DNA of 64,000 nucleotides from Diploptera punctata (GCA_030220185.1 JASPKZ010004952.1:124001-188000); one strand, 5' to 3'; counted from the stretch's first letter, positions 33,513 to 44,308 are shown. Made by a program: numbers and translations. The notes: generated by a model not told the origin, from the sequence alone.

Positions 33513-33655
33513 GCCGCCTCATAAAACTCTCTGAGGACTGATTTCTGAAGGCATCCCTTTTATCTTCAGAAGTTTTGGCTGATGATAGAAGGGGATGCCT
33601 TCAGAAACTGGCCTGTGAAAATCAGAAAGTTTTATGAGGTGAGATGTTAAAATAA
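33513..33655. repeat. inverted pair of PLE termini with hammerhead-like plus arm
   Basis: 33517-33557 (CCTCATAAAACTCTCTGAGG ... GGCATCCC) is inverted in 33594-33639. The plus arm has the exact core CTGATGA (33589-33595), helix II GAAGG/CCTTC with an extra U-A pair, and GAAA (33604-33607). Helix III (ACTGGCCTGT) has one mismatch, and the cleavage-site base is G, which should prevent cleavage. Confidence 0.55.
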
Positions 33656-33689
33656 TTTCCAATTCATTTATAATCCATTGTAATTTTTC

Positions 33690-33975
33690 CTGAAAAAAGA
33701 TAATGTAAAGAAAGAAGTGAAAGAATATCTCAGAAATGGAGAAGTAGAAAAATCTGTCAGTAGCAGCACATGCATGGTCAGAAAAACATCATATTGAAAG
33801 ATAGTGAAAATTATTAAAATCAACACAAAAACCCAAAGAACTCACGGTTTGGGGAAAAAATTTACTTTCAAAAAAATTGAAAAGAAAAATTAATGAACTT
33901 TGAAATTTCCGGGGAAAATGATTTTATTTCGAGATTCTTCAGTCTATAATAATTAAATGAATCGTGATTTTTTCT
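33690..33975 (+). pseudogene. PLE fragment: end of the GIY-YIG domain and C-terminus
   Basis: KEYLRNGEVEKSVS aligns with EHFRNIKNCEIEKSAIAAH, followed in other frames by a THGLGKKFT-like block, MNFEIS and DFISRFFSL. Frameshifted. A decayed minus-strand hammerhead-like block (CTGACGATGACGACA then TGTCG, GAAA lost) follows at about 34010-34060. Confidence 0.55.
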
Positions 33976-34386
33976 TACCTCATACATCTATGTTTCTTTA
34001 AACATAGCATTGCAGTATCGGCGACACTTTGTCGTCATCGTCAGCTGTTTTCACGACTGTCAATTTTTTCTCCTTTTTGCCGGTAATTATCTAGACTGTC
34101 ATCTGGTGTTCTTTTGAAGGAATTCCTCTTCAAACTGCCATCTGGTGTTATTTTGAATGAATCATTTAATATATAATTTAAATATAAATTAATATAAATT
34201 AATATATCAATTCTTCAGTCTACCAAGAGAGGGATGACATAAGTCATGAAAAATACTAGGATAGAACCGAAGAAACTAGTCTAAGGAGAAGAAGAATATG
34301 AGGTGAGGTGATAAAATTTTACTTAAATTCCTAAAAAAAGTTAATTATAATGTAAGTAGAGTAGTTTGACATTTAACTTTCCTTAC

Positions 34387-34521
34387 CTCTGTTTCAAAGA
34401 TGCTGACCATGCCAATAGGATATGGAGGTACATATGGAACATACGGCAAAGAAAATCTAGGAGTGCCTTCAAATTCCATGGATGTCTGAATTGATACATC
34501 TTGAAAAACTGTTGGAAGTTC
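34387..34521 (-). CDS. candidate internal coding exon of the host gene
   Basis: Minus-strand segment of 135 bases, 45 codons: starts ELPTVFQDVSIQTSMEFEGT after a GGTTGCAG acceptor, includes PYVPYVPPYPIGMVS, ends FETE at a very good donor (GAG/GTAAGG). Phase 0 at both ends. An alternative acceptor (TTTAATAG at 34542) would extend it with another start phase. The Pro/Tyr-rich segment is unlike any element protein here. It would be the second known exon of the model that begins at 63302. Confidence 0.5.
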
Positions 34522-34704
34522 CTGCAACCAATATTCAAATCCTATTAAATGATACATTTTTAAACAATAATTCTTACTAACTTTAATTGTTCCTACATAA
34601 TTAATTTAAGAAAACAATTCAAAACCTCCCTAGATAAAGATGTAATTAACAATTTTGGGTAACATTAATTTAGATGGATCATCATCTTTATATTTTTTTT
34701 ATTT

Positions 34705-34995
34705 AGGTAAAATTTGATCACTCACCTCAAATTTTTCTTCTTATTTAACTATAAACTAGTTTTGGAACTAAGTTTCTGTTCCATCTTCAGTATTATCATG
34801 ACTGTTGTTCTGTCGTCTAGAAGAGCCATCCTTCTCTCTTTCCATTGGCTGACTGAAAAACCTCGAAACCAGGCCATTCTCCCTGGGAATTTCAAAATTC
34901 ATCAATTTCTTCTTTTCGCTCTTTTGAATATAGATCTTTTCCCAAAGAGTGATCAAATTTTGCCTAAATGAATATACCTCATAGTGTGAATTCCT
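34705..34995 (-). pseudogene. PLE fragment: C-terminus and terminal region
   Basis: On the minus strand: ITLWEKIYIQKSEKKKLMNF then EIPRENGLVSRFFSQP, matching the LTVWEKIYIQKN...NFDIP tail of the intact PLE copies, then a hammerhead-like block (34745-34800: core CTGAAGA, helix II GGAAC/GTTCC, AAAA instead of GAAA, palindromic ACTAGT, then T) and TTTGAGGTGAGTGA. The right end carries ACCTCATAGTGTGAATTCC. Confidence 0.65.
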
Positions 34996-35084
34996 AAAAT
35001 AAGTAATCATCTTATATAGTTTGAAGTGAGGTTATAATTAAATTTTTGACATTTTAGCAATGAAGGCTAAATATGACATGAAAA

Positions 35085-35172
35085 GAAAAAATAAATGCCT
35101 GAGTCAGGGTTTGAACCTGAGACCTCTAACTTTATATGTTAGTGCACTCCCAACTACACCACTCAAGTATCC
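35085..35172 (-). repeat. tRNA-like repeat
   Basis: On the minus strand: ACTTGAGTGGTGTAGTTGGG and AGGTCTCAGGTTCAAACC, i.e. A- and B-box-like segments, followed by TTTATTTTTTC. Anticodon arm is not intact, so it is not a working tRNA gene. Confidence 0.5.
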
Positions 35173-35210
35173 TAATACAAACATATATATATATGATTCG
35201 AAAGTTCAAG

Positions 35211-36289
35211 ATGGCGGAAGTGCAGAAATGAGATTTCGATAGTGCTCTGGAAAAGCTGATAGAAGTTACAGAAAAAAGCAAAAAGCTACGAAGTGACCTG
35301 AAGCAAGACATCATGCAAGCGGTAAGTGAACTCAGAACATCATTTTGTAATTTAATGAACGAAGTGGAGGAGAAAAACAAGACGATTAGTGTTCTGGCTG
35401 AGAAGGTCAAGAAAGCTGAAGAGATTCACAATGATGTGACAGGTAACAGAAGCCTTGTTGGGGCGATTGGACATCATGCTCCATCTGTCTGCGGCAGTTC
35501 GAACTACAGCACAGCTGTTCGAGACAATAGACCACAAACCATACATGAAAAAAATTACAAACTTGTACTTAAATCCAAACAGAACGAGTCCACAGATGCA
35601 ATGAAAGTTTTGTTGAAGCGAAATATTAATCCAACACAACTAAAAGTTGGAATAAGATCTATGAAGGCACTAAGAGACGGTAGATTGATTATCGAATCTG
35701 GAAAGAAAGAAGATATCGATATTCTTAAAAAAATATCGAAGATCATTGCAGCCAACTATTGGACATCAGCACTCCTAAACTTCGCAACCCTAACCTAATT
35801 ATCTACAACATACCTGAAGACATAACAATAGACAACGCGGCAGGTACCATCGTTGCCCAAAACCCTGAACTTAATTTAACTGAGGAGACTCTCATGCCTA
35901 GATTCATCTTCAAAACAAAGCGGAACTTTCGGAACCTCGTTATGGAAGTAAAACCTGAATCTTGGCGAGCTCTAAATCAAAAGAAGGTTAAAATATGCTG
36001 GCAGATTTGTAACGTTGAAGACTATATAAAAGTTAGAAGATGTTACAAATGTTCCAGATTTAACCATAGAGCCCAAGAATGTAACAGCAGCGATACTTGT
36101 CCACTTTGTGCGGGTAATCATAAACTGGCAGACTGTACTGCAAGAGCAAATGAATATAAATGTATAAATTGTGTGACTCATAACAAATTCAATAGAGAAC
36201 AAGTAAACGAATGCCACTCATCCCTCGACAAAAACTGCCCATGCATGCTAGCAATGCTAAAGAAATATAAACAAAACACTGAATATTAA
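35211..36289 (+). pseudogene. LINE B ORF1 (gag-like, zinc-knuckle protein)
   Basis: Starts MAEVQK, then an in-frame TGA at 35229-35231, then DFDSALEKLIEVTEKSKKLR and a coiled-coil-like region. A one-base shift near 35745-35760 moves the reading into the frame continuing LDISTPKLRNPNLIIYNIPE. The C-terminus has three Cys/His clusters (RCYKCSRFNHRAQEC, CPLCAGNHKLADC and YKCINCVTHN), the nucleic-acid-binding knuckles of LINE ORF1 proteins. It ends one base before the ORF2 ATG. The early stop and the shift make this copy defective unless they are sequencing errors. The N-terminus resembles LINE A ORF1. Confidence 0.8.
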
Positions 36290-36290
36290 A

Positions 36291-39200
36291 ATGGCAGGTT
36301 CAACCAATCACAGTTGCAATGCTAGTCAAACCATTAAGCTCAGAGGGAAAACACACATTAAATGCCTTCAAATAAATTTAAAACATTCCAAGGCGGCTAC
36401 TAGTAATCTCATGCATATGATAGAATCACACAATATTGACATAATCTTCATTCAGGAACCATATGTTATCCAGAACAAAGTGGCTAGAATTTCCAGGAAG
36501 TATAGGACCTTTTCTAAAGGAGAAAATAGGATTAGGGCAGCCGTTGTCGTAGCAAATAGACAAATAGATGCTGTACTAATAAACCAAATATCTGACGAAG
36601 ATGCCGTAGTTGTCGAAATTTTATACAATAAATTAAAATTCAATGTAGTTAGTATGTATATGGATATCAGAGCAGATATTAATGATGATTTCATTAAGCT
36701 GGACCATATACTAGAAGTTACGAGGAAGGAGGATGGAATAATAGTAGGCGTGGACAGTAATTCTAGGTCAATAATGTGGCATGATACTATCACCAACACT
36801 AGAGGCAGAAAAGTAGAAGAATATCTGAGTTCAAAGCGGCTGTATGTTATGAATGAATCTAGTGAATATACAACTTTCGAGAGTGCAACAGGAAAGAGCA
36901 ATAACGACCTCACCATAACTAATGACCGGTTAGTAACCATGGTGAGCGAGTGGATGTGTGAGGAAGAAGAGAGTTGCTCTGATCACCGATTTATTACATT
37001 CAACATATCTAAAAATAACGCGAACACTTCCAACACTTTTCAAGGAATAAAATATATAGTAAAAGAAAACAGACTTGAGAACTTCAGTAATGACATCATA
37101 AAAATGTTCTCAGAAAGATTACTAAACAAAACTATAATGAACACTATTGAAGAACTGGACAAGGTGCTGAGCAGCATAGCTAGGGAAGAACCGGACTCAC
37201 AAAAACTAGTCAGGGAGTTTGAAGATATAATCACAGCGGCATGCAGTAGGCACTTCAGAATATCAAACAGAGCACAAAAGGTACACCGGAATAAATCTCT
37301 CCCATGGTGGACAGCAGAATTAACCATAATGCGGAAAAGAGTGAATGCTACAAGAAGGAGATATCAGAGAACTAGAAACAACGAAGAGCTGAGAGAACAA
37401 CGAAAGCATCAATATTTAGAAGCCAAAATAAAATATGAAAGAACTATTACAAAGGAGAAAATTATGTCTTGGAAAAACTACTGTAGTTTGACTCCGTCAA
37501 ACAACCCATGGAACGCAGTCTACCGCATAGTGTCCGGAAAAGCCAGAAACGCAACACCTTTAACTACACTAAAGAAAGCAGACGGCTCTCATACATCCGA
37601 CCTACAAGAAACACTGCAGCATATGATAGGTCATTTTGCACCAGACGATGACGAGACAGCGGATAACAACTACCAGAAGCTAGTCAGAGAAGATAATAAA
37701 CGTCCCGTGGAAACTGAAGATGATGCCGATTTTACCCAACAAGAAATAGCACACATTTTAGAAAATATGGACCCAAATAAATCCCCAGGAGAAGACGGAT
37801 CTATGAGCAGAATTTTACTTCAAGTTATGAACATTCTACCAAGCTTTGTAACAGCGATATACAATAACTGTCTCAGGAGAGGTAATTTTCCCCAACAGTG
37901 GAAGAAAGCAAGATTAATTCCTATCATAAAGCCAGGAAAAGAGTATTACCAGGAGGTTACTAAATTCCGTCCAATAAGCCTCCTAAACACAGGAGGAAAA
38001 GTACTGGAGAAGTTGTTAATAAACAGAATTATGCATCATGTCAACTCAAAAGACCTAATGTCAGACAAACAGTTCGGTTTCACTCCCCAAACTAGCACGG
38101 TGGACGCAGCGATGACACTAAAAGAATACATCGAGGAAAATCTAAGAGAAAATATGTATTTGGTGCTAGTAAGCTTGGATATCCAAGGAGCTTTTGACTC
38201 GGCCTGGTGGCTGGGGATCATGAAAGCTCTGAGGGAATTCCAGTGCCCAAGGAACTTGTATAATCTTGCAAACAATTATTTTAACCAAAGAACAGCTACA
38301 TTAGCAGTAAACAATGCTAAAGTATACAAAAATGTAACGAGAGGCTGCCTACAAGGATCTTGCTGCGGTCCGGGGTTCTGGAACATCCAGTACAACTCCA
38401 TACTTCGATTAGATTACACCGAACATACTAAAGTAATAGCATTTGCAGACGACCTGATAGTAATAACAAAGGGAAAATCAGTTCTCGAAGCTGAGAATTA
38501 TGCAAATATTGAAATGAGAAAGATTACATCCTGGGCCCACAACAATAAATCCAAATTCAATGAATGCAAATCAAAAACTATTCTAATAACAAGAAGAAAA
38601 CGAAGGGAAAACAAACAAATACATATATTTCTAAATAATAAGCAGTTAGAACAGGTCGACCAGATTAAATATCTTGGCATAATAATCGACAAGAGATTTA
38701 CATTCAACCAGCATATCGAATATGTAGCAGAGAGATGCAAAAAACTTATTAATGCTCTCTCGAAGACAGCAAAAATAAGCTGGGGTTTAAGTGACAAAGC
38801 CCTGTGCACAATTTATAACGGTGCAATTCTGCCACTGTTATCGTACGCGGCACCAGTATGGATAAGTGCACTGGACAAGAAATATAATATCCGAAAGTTT
38901 AAACAGGTACAGAGATTGATCAGCATACGAATGGCAAAGGCATATCGCACTGCATCCTACGAAGCTCTCTGCATTCTGACGGGATATACACCTATACATC
39001 TAAAAATACAAGAAATTTCGGCTATTCACCAAATAAGAGGAAGTTCCAAATACGAAACTCTTAACGTTGATCAGACAGTTAGTTACAAAAACTGGACACA
39101 TCCGGCAAAATTCATAAAAATCCAGGATACAAGAGAAAACAAAGAATACACTTATGAAATATACACAGATGGAAGCAGAAGCAATGATGGAGTTGGATCG

Positions 39201-40019
39201 GGAATAGTTATATTAAAAAAACATGTATTAACAAACCAGCTGAAATTTAAGTTGTACGAAGAATGTTCAAATAACCAGGCTGAGCAACTTGCCATCATGA
39301 AAGCGCTAGACACCTTAAAAGGACTCAACACCAGCGAAATACCGATTGACGAACGTAATGTGGCAATCTACACTGACAGCAAGATCACGTTAGACTCCCT
39401 AATGAACAGAAATAATCGCAACAATTTAATTGAAGAAATTAGGAATAAGCTGAAATCTCTAGAAGGCGACAATTGGACAGTGGAATTCAGCTGGGTCAAG
39501 GCACATGCTGGAATCTACGGCAACGAGATAGCGGATCGCCTAGCGAAGCAAGCAGCGTGCGACAGCGGCCTACAAACGAGTTACGACAGGATTCCAGTAA
39601 GTGCTGTGAAGAAACACCTGATAACCATTAGTGAAGAAAAATGGGAAAGGGAATGGCAATCAACCACCAATGGGAATTTGACGAAATCGTTCTTCCCGAA
39701 AGTCAGCGACAGACTACAGACAAGAATCCAGATATCTCCCAATCTCACAACGCTGGTGACCGGACACGGGAATATAAACGCCTACTTCCATCGCTTCAAG
39801 ATAAAGGACAGTGCAATGTGTGCATGCGGTGCTGGTGAGCAGACAGTGGACCATGTCATATATAACTGTATAGAATTTAAAAACGAAAGACAAACTCTTA
39901 TAAATTTTGTAAATAGAGGTAGTGAAAGGTGGCCCATAAATAAGAGTAAATTAGCTTTTAAGTATACTAAACAATTCACCAAATTCGCAAATAGCATAGA
40001 CTTAAAAAAATTACAATAG
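36291..40019 (+). CDS. LINE B ORF2: endonuclease, reverse transcriptase, RNase H
   Basis: 1242 codons, uninterrupted. The ATG follows the ORF1 stop by one base (TAAAATG), suggesting coupled reinitiation. APE-type endonuclease in the first 240 residues: CLQINLKHSKAA, IFIQEPY, VGVDSNSRSIMWHD, NNDLTI and CSDHRF. RT: RPISLLNTGGKVLEK, SLDIQGAFDSAWW (motif A, about 634), GCLQGSCCGPGFWN (motif B), IAFADDLIVIT (motif C, about 717) and IKYLGIIID. RNase H from about 955: IYTDGSRSNDGVGSG, NNQAEQLAI, AIYTDSK and GNEIADRLAK, with all acidic catalytic positions kept. C-terminal CACGAGEQTVDH finger. Enzymes for target-primed reverse transcription in the nucleus. The best-preserved protein gene in the window. 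Confidence 0.92.
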   Translation: MAGSTNHSCNASQTIKLRGKTHIKCLQINLKHSKAATSNLMHMIESHNIDIIFIQEPYVIQNKVARISRKYRTFSKGENRIRAAVVVANRQIDAVLINQISDEDAVVVEILYNKLKFNVVSMYMDIRADINDDFIKLDHILEVTRKEDGIIVGVDSNSRSIMWHDTITNTRGRKVEEYLSSKRLYVMNESSEYTTFESATGKSNNDLTITNDRLVTMVSEWMCEEEESCSDHRFITFNISKNNANTSNTFQGIKYIVKENRLENFSNDIIKMFSERLLNKTIMNTIEELDKVLSSIAREEPDSQKLVREFEDIITAACSRHFRISNRAQKVHRNKSLPWWTAELTIMRKRVNATRRRYQRTRNNEELREQRKHQYLEAKIKYERTITKEKIMSWKNYCSLTPSNNPWNAVYRIVSGKARNATPLTTLKKADGSHTSDLQETLQHMIGHFAPDDDETADNNYQKLVREDNKRPVETEDDADFTQQEIAHILENMDPNKSPGEDGSMSRILLQVMNILPSFVTAIYNNCLRRGNFPQQWKKARLIPIIKPGKEYYQEVTKFRPISLLNTGGKVLEKLLINRIMHHVNSKDLMSDKQFGFTPQTSTVDAAMTLKEYIEENLRENMYLVLVSLDIQGAFDSAWWLGIMKALREFQCPRNLYNLANNYFNQRTATLAVNNAKVYKNVTRGCLQGSCCGPGFWNIQYNSILRLDYTEHTKVIAFADDLIVITKGKSVLEAENYANIEMRKITSWAHNNKSKFNECKSKTILITRRKRRENKQIHIFLNNKQLEQVDQIKYLGIIIDKRFTFNQHIEYVAERCKKLINALSKTAKISWGLSDKALCTIYNGAILPLLSYAAPVWISALDKKYNIRKFKQVQRLISIRMAKAYRTASYEALCILTGYTPIHLKIQEISAIHQIRGSSKYETLNVDQTVSYKNWTHPAKFIKIQDTRENKEYTYEIYTDGSRSNDGVGSGIVILKKHVLTNQLKFKLYEECSNNQAEQLAIMKALDTLKGLNTSEIPIDERNVAIYTDSKITLDSLMNRNNRNNLIEEIRNKLKSLEGDNWTVEFSWVKAHAGIYGNEIADRLAKQAACDSGLQTSYDRIPVSAVKKHLITISEEKWEREWQSTTNGNLTKSFFPKVSDRLQTRIQISPNLTTLVTGHGNINAYFHRFKIKDSAMCACGAGEQTVDHVIYNCIEFKNERQTLINFVNRGSERWPINKSKLAFKYTKQFTKFANSIDLKKLQ

Positions 40020-40236
40020 AACATTACTTGGACAGTATACTTTAAGGAACTGTAAATCATAAAGTGATAGAACTAGATAATAAGTGTTAGGATAAGAACA
40101 TTATTTTAAGGAAGTGTAAATATTGATCATGACTTGTTAGGATTAGTCAGTGCTATAAGTGTAAATAGGAACCTAATAATTAAAATTCATCGGAGAACAT
40201 ATTGTTTAAACAACTCACCTCATAGGATTCATGCTT

Positions 40237-40284
40237 CCATGATATCGCGATTTCAAACATAATCATGTTCATCGTCAGCCATAA
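40237..40284 (-). ncRNA. hammerhead ribozyme motif, left end of the PLE dimer
   Basis: Identical in core and helices to 8824-8871 and 43063-43110: CTGACGA, one unpaired T, GAACAT/ATGTTT, GAAA, palindromic ATCGCGAT, A at the cleavage site, helix I TTATGG/TCATGG. Confidence 0.75.
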
Positions 40285-40484
40285 CTCCGACTGACGAAAT
40301 TCTTTGACCGTCAACTATTCTATTGTCGCCATCTTCAGTGCTGCCATCTATGGTTGAATTTATGAACTTCGAAATCAATGTAATTTCGTTAGGGATATCA
40401 AAATTCATTGATCTATTTTTGTTTTTCTGAATGTATATTTTTTCCCAAACTGTCAATTCCAAAGGTTTCTCTACATGTTTTAAA

Positions 40485-41854
40485 AGTTTAGCTTCTCTTC
40501 CACTTCCTTTTATGATGTTCTAATAAACTATGTGCAGCAATTGCAGATTTTTCAATTTCACAATTTTTAATATTTCTGAAATGTTCTTTTGTCCGAATTT
40601 CCAAATTCCTTTTTGTTTTTCCTATATAAACTTTATTGCAATCTTCACAATTTATTTGATAAATTCCAGATTTCTTACTGTCTGGAACATTGACTTTTTT
40701 ATTGGTACTTAGAAGATTACCCAGACTACATTTATTTATTGGTGCCAAAGAAATGTTGTATTTGTCAAAATTTTTTTGAAATTTTCTATGCATTTCAGGA
40801 TGGTAAGTAATTTTCTTGTATTTTTTTCTTTTCTTTGCAATTTTGTAGAGTAGTATATTCATTAAGTCTTTTTTTGTGTTTGAATTTCTTCAACTTATTT
40901 ATAATTAATTCTTTATCAAAACCATTTAATCTAGCAGTGTTTAAAATATGTTTAAACTCTTTGTTGAAATTTTCTTCGTTTAATGGTACATTTGTCAATC
41001 TGTAAATTAAGCTATTGAATATTGCATGCTTATGAGCAATATGATTGAAGCCTGATGATTTAATGTAATTATCTGTATGAGTTCCTTTCCTAAATATATC
41101 AAATTCAATTTTCAGTGTTTGATCATTCCTAATTATACATAAATCCAAAAATGGAATTTTGTTTTCTTTTTCTAATTCAACGGTAAACTTTACTGATTCA
41201 TCCTGAAGGTTCAATAATTTAAGAGCATCTTCAATATCTTTAGAATTTATTATTGCAAAAATATCATCCACATATCTGAACCAAGTCTTAAACATCCATG
41301 GGTATGCTTTAGTGATTTGACACTCCAAGTAATCCATGAACAAATCAGCTAAAAATGGTGAGAGCGGATTGCCCATTGACAAACCCGAAACCTGTTGGTA
41401 AAATTTTCCATTATAGGTAAAATAAGAATTACTGACACATAGCTTAGTAAGAATTATATATTCCTCTAATATTTCATTTTTAATATTTAGAGAACTTAAC
41501 CATTTCCTCAAAAAATTTAGCATTTTTTCAACTGGTATACTAGGAAACAATGAAATTACATCAAATGAAACCAATCTGTCATCATGTCCTAGACTCATAT
41601 TTTTCAATTTGTCAACCAATTCCAAAGAGTTCTGAATACTTTTAGTGTCAAATTTGGGAAACTCACTAAATTTTTGTACCAGCCATTTAGATAAATAATA
41701 GCATGGTGAACCAATGTTGTTGACTATAGGTCTCATCTTATTACCAATTTTATGAATCTTTGGTAGACCGTACATTCTAGGATTCGATGGATTGGACACT
41801 TTTAATTTAAATTTTTCTTGTTTTGTTAAAGTATATTTTATTTGTTTCAAAGTA
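40485..41854 (-). pseudogene. PLE polyprotein, minus arm (RT and GIY-YIG), frameshifted
   Basis: First open part, 351 codons (41850-40795): YGLPKIHKIGNKMRPIVNNI, SFDVISLFPSIPVEKML (motif A), LSMGNPLSPFLADLFMDYLE (motif B), FRYVDDIFAI (motif C), FLDLCI. A frame change near 40800-40860 separates it from the GIY-YIG part (40862-40488: GIYQINCEDCNKVYIGKTKR), and a second near 40495 precedes the C-terminal tail at 40462-40253. The N-terminal part upstream of LKQIKYTLTK is missing. RT would copy the element RNA and the GIY-YIG nuclease would cut the target. Confidence 0.88.
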
Positions 41855-43094
41855 TAGTTCTCTAAATATTAAAAATGAAATATTAGAGGAATATATAACT
41901 CTTACTAAGCTATGTGTCAGTAATTCTTATTTTACCTATAATGAAAAATTTTACCAACAGGTTTCGGGTTTGTCAATGGGTAATCCGCTCTCACCATTTT
42001 TAGCTGATTTGTTCATGAGTTACTTGGAGTGTCAAATCACTAAAGCATACCCATGGATGTTTAAGACTTGGTACAGATATGTGGATGATATTTTTGCAAT
42101 AATAAATTCTAAAGATATTGAAGATGCTCTTAAATTATTAAACCTTCAGGATGAATCAGTAAAGTTTACCGTTGAATTAGAAAAAGAAAACAAAATTCCT
42201 TTTTTGGATTTATGTATAATTAGGAATGATCAAACACTGAAAATTGAATTTGATATATTTAGGAAAGGAACTCATACAGATAATTACATTAAATCATCAG
42301 GCTTCAATCACATTGCTCATAAGCATGCAATATTCAATAGCTTAATTTACAGATTGACAAATGTACCATTAAACGAAGAAAATTTCAATAAAGAGTTTAA
42401 ACATATTTTAAACACTGCTAGATTAAATGGTTTTGATAAAGAATTAATTATAAATAAGTTGAAGAAATTCAAACACAATAAAAGACTTAATGGATATACT
42501 ACTCTACAAAATTGCAAAGAAAAGAAAAAATACAAGAAAATTACTTACCATCCTGAAATGCATAGGAAATTTCAAAAATTTTTTGACAAATACAACATTT
42601 CTTTGGCACCAATAAATAAATGTAGTCTGGGTAATCTTCTAAGTACCAATAAAAAAGTCAATGTTCCAGACAGTAAGAAATCTGGAATTTATCAAATAAA
42701 TTGTGAAGATTGCAATAAAGTTTATATAGGAAAAACAAAAAGGAATTTGGAAATTCGGACAAAAGAACATTTCAGAAATATTAAAAATTGTGAAATTGAA
42801 AAATCTGCAATTGCTGCACATAGTTTATTAGAACATCATAAAATTGGAAGAGAAGCTAAACTTTTAAAACAAGTAGAGAAACCTTTGGAATTGACAGTTT
42901 GGGAAAAAATATACATTCAGAAAAACAAAAATAGATCAATGAATTTTGATATCCCTAACGAAATTACATTGATTTCGAAGTTCATAAATTCAACCATAGA
43001 TGGCAGCACTGAAGATGGCGACAATAGAATAGTTGACGGCCGAAGAATTTCATCAGTCGGAGTTATGGCTGACGATGAACATGATTATGTTTGA
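41855..43094 (+). CDS. PLE polyprotein, plus arm: partial RT plus intact GIY-YIG endonuclease
   Basis: Open to a TGA at 43092-43094. Coding similarity starts at SLNIKNEILEEYITLTKLCV, between RT motifs A and B, so the RT is 5'-truncated and inactive. It keeps LSMGNPLSPFLADLF, YRYVDDIFAI, IPFLDLCIIR, the linker YHPEMHRKF, GIYQINCEDCNKVYIGKTKR (GIY and YIG plus the conserved Arg), EHFRNIKNCEIEKSA and the C-terminal tail ELTVWEKIYIQKNKN. The few residues before 41855 come from the junction with the minus arm. The reference copy for judging the broken PLEs in this window. Confidence 0.88.
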
Positions 43095-43110
43095 AATCGC
43101 GATATCATGG
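43063..43110 (+). ncRNA. hammerhead ribozyme motif, right end of the PLE dimer
   Basis: Core CTGACGA at 43069-43075, GAAA at 43093-43096, palindromic helix III ATCGCGAT, cleavage-site A at 43104; helix I pairs 43063-43068 with 43105-43110. It overlaps the end of the PLE ORF. Confidence 0.75.
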
Positions 43111-43223
43111 AAGCATGAATCCTATGAGGTGAGTTGTTTAAACAATATGTTCTCCGATGAATTTTAATGATTATACCTCATAATGTTTACTTCCCAACAT
43201 TAATTAAATATAGGAACCTAATA

Positions 43224-44059
43224 GCCTAATTTTTTAGAACTTGTAAGGACAATAAAATATTTTTCAATAGTAGATTACTCATAAAATGTTAGAATTAGTC
43301 CGTAACTTAAGTGTAAATAGGAGCTATATCTTCTTAGATTAGTAATGGATAGAATATTAACTTAGCGTGTAAATATAGATTATAGCTTGATAGGATTAGT
43401 CAATTTAAATGTAAACAGGAACCATATTTTGTTAGGAATAATAATGAAGAATGCACTAATTTAACCCTTAACTTACAATGTATCTTATAAGAAACATTGA
43501 TTTAATTTATTTGTTATAGTTTATTAAACAGTAAAAATAAAACAAATGATCATACATTACCTAAGATTGTGTGAAATTACGTTAAAAATACAGTAATAAC
43601 TTACTTTTACATGATTTTATTTTCTTCGCGGTCCGAAACACTTGAATGACGGGCACTAGAAAGTATTGTTTCGCCAATTTAAGGGTTAAGTAAGTGCTAA
43701 TAGGAACAATATCAAGCAACTGTAAATATTAATCATAACTTGTTAGTGCCAAGAGGAACCATAACTTGCTTAAGTATAATTAACAGAGAGCATTGTTTGA
43801 AATGCAAATAACAACCACAACGAAATAGAACAATTTAGCGTCACAATAACTCAAAATTATATTTTAAGGAATCGAAAATAGAAAAATAATTTCACACATT
43901 AGAACTAGTAAATAACACTATAAATGCATAGTCAGGAACATCAACACACATAAAATGATAGAGATATTTTAATATTGCTAAACCAAAGCATGTAGTACTG
44001 CAGAAAACTGTAGTGGAGCATGCTGTCATATGAAGACTCTTATAATAAAAAAAAACATA
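43224..44059 (+). other. LINE B 3' region continued; no gene
   Basis: Carries the same words as 40020-40164 (TTAGGATTAGTC, AGTGTAAATAGGA, AACATT) in loose repetition. No open frame. The boundary between LINE 3' UTR and host sequence is not visible; no poly-A tail. Confidence 0.5.
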
Positions 44060-44307
44060 TATATATTTTTTTGTGAAGCTTTACCGCTAAAAAGTAATGT
44101 ATAAATTCTCAATAAAAATACTTCTGAATAGAAGATGTCAGTTGGCATGATGGTAGCAACAGGTATCAGCCTTTCAACGAACGAGAATTGTATAAGTTGA
44201 AAGAAATGTTAATGTTTGTATTGTCATTTGAATGGTGTAATGGACAGCACACTTGTGTGGAGAACGAGAGGTCCAGGGTTCAAATCCCAATTCAAGCATT
44301 AATTTTT
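44060..44307 (+). repeat. diverged SINE1 copy, target of LARD-like copy 2
   Basis: Contains CTCAATAAAAATACTTCTGA, GATGTCAGTTGGCATGATGG, then an A-box-like segment (TGGTGTAATGGACAG) and B-box GGTTCAAATCCC at 44277-44288, ending GCATTAATTTTT. The LTR element begins there, and the 3' side resumes ATTTTTCTTTC at 53997. Confidence 0.55.
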
Positions 44308-44308
44308 A

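Larger units (their letters stand above)
40165..43223. mobile_element. head-to-head inverted PLE dimer with 14-bp target duplication
   Basis: ATAGGAACCTAATA occurs at 40165-40178 and again at 43210-43223; between them lies a 3031-bp insert. Its left part (40179-41854) is a PLE on the minus strand and its right part (41855-43209) the same PLE on the plus strand. Arms of about 1.29 kb can pair almost perfectly; the minus copy reaches about 380 bases further 5', making the central loop. The junction is ...AAAGTA/TAGTTCTC.... Both outer ends have the ATGAGGTGAGTTGTTTAAAC terminus. The duplication shows the dimer entered LINE B as one unit. Confidence 0.88.
35195..44000 (+). mobile_element. non-LTR retrotransposon (LINE B, R1/LOA-like), with a PLE pair nested in its 3' region
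   Basis: ORF1 from AAGATGGCGG (35211) and ORF2 with EN, RT and RNase H to 40019. After the stop the sequence carries loosely repeated words (AGGATTAGTCA, GTAAATAGGA) that continue at 43224 after the nested PLE pair, showing that the 3' UTR was interrupted. The 3' limit near 44000 is approximate. RNase H plus APE-type EN and the motif A/B style point to the LOA/R1/I group. Confidence 0.75.
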
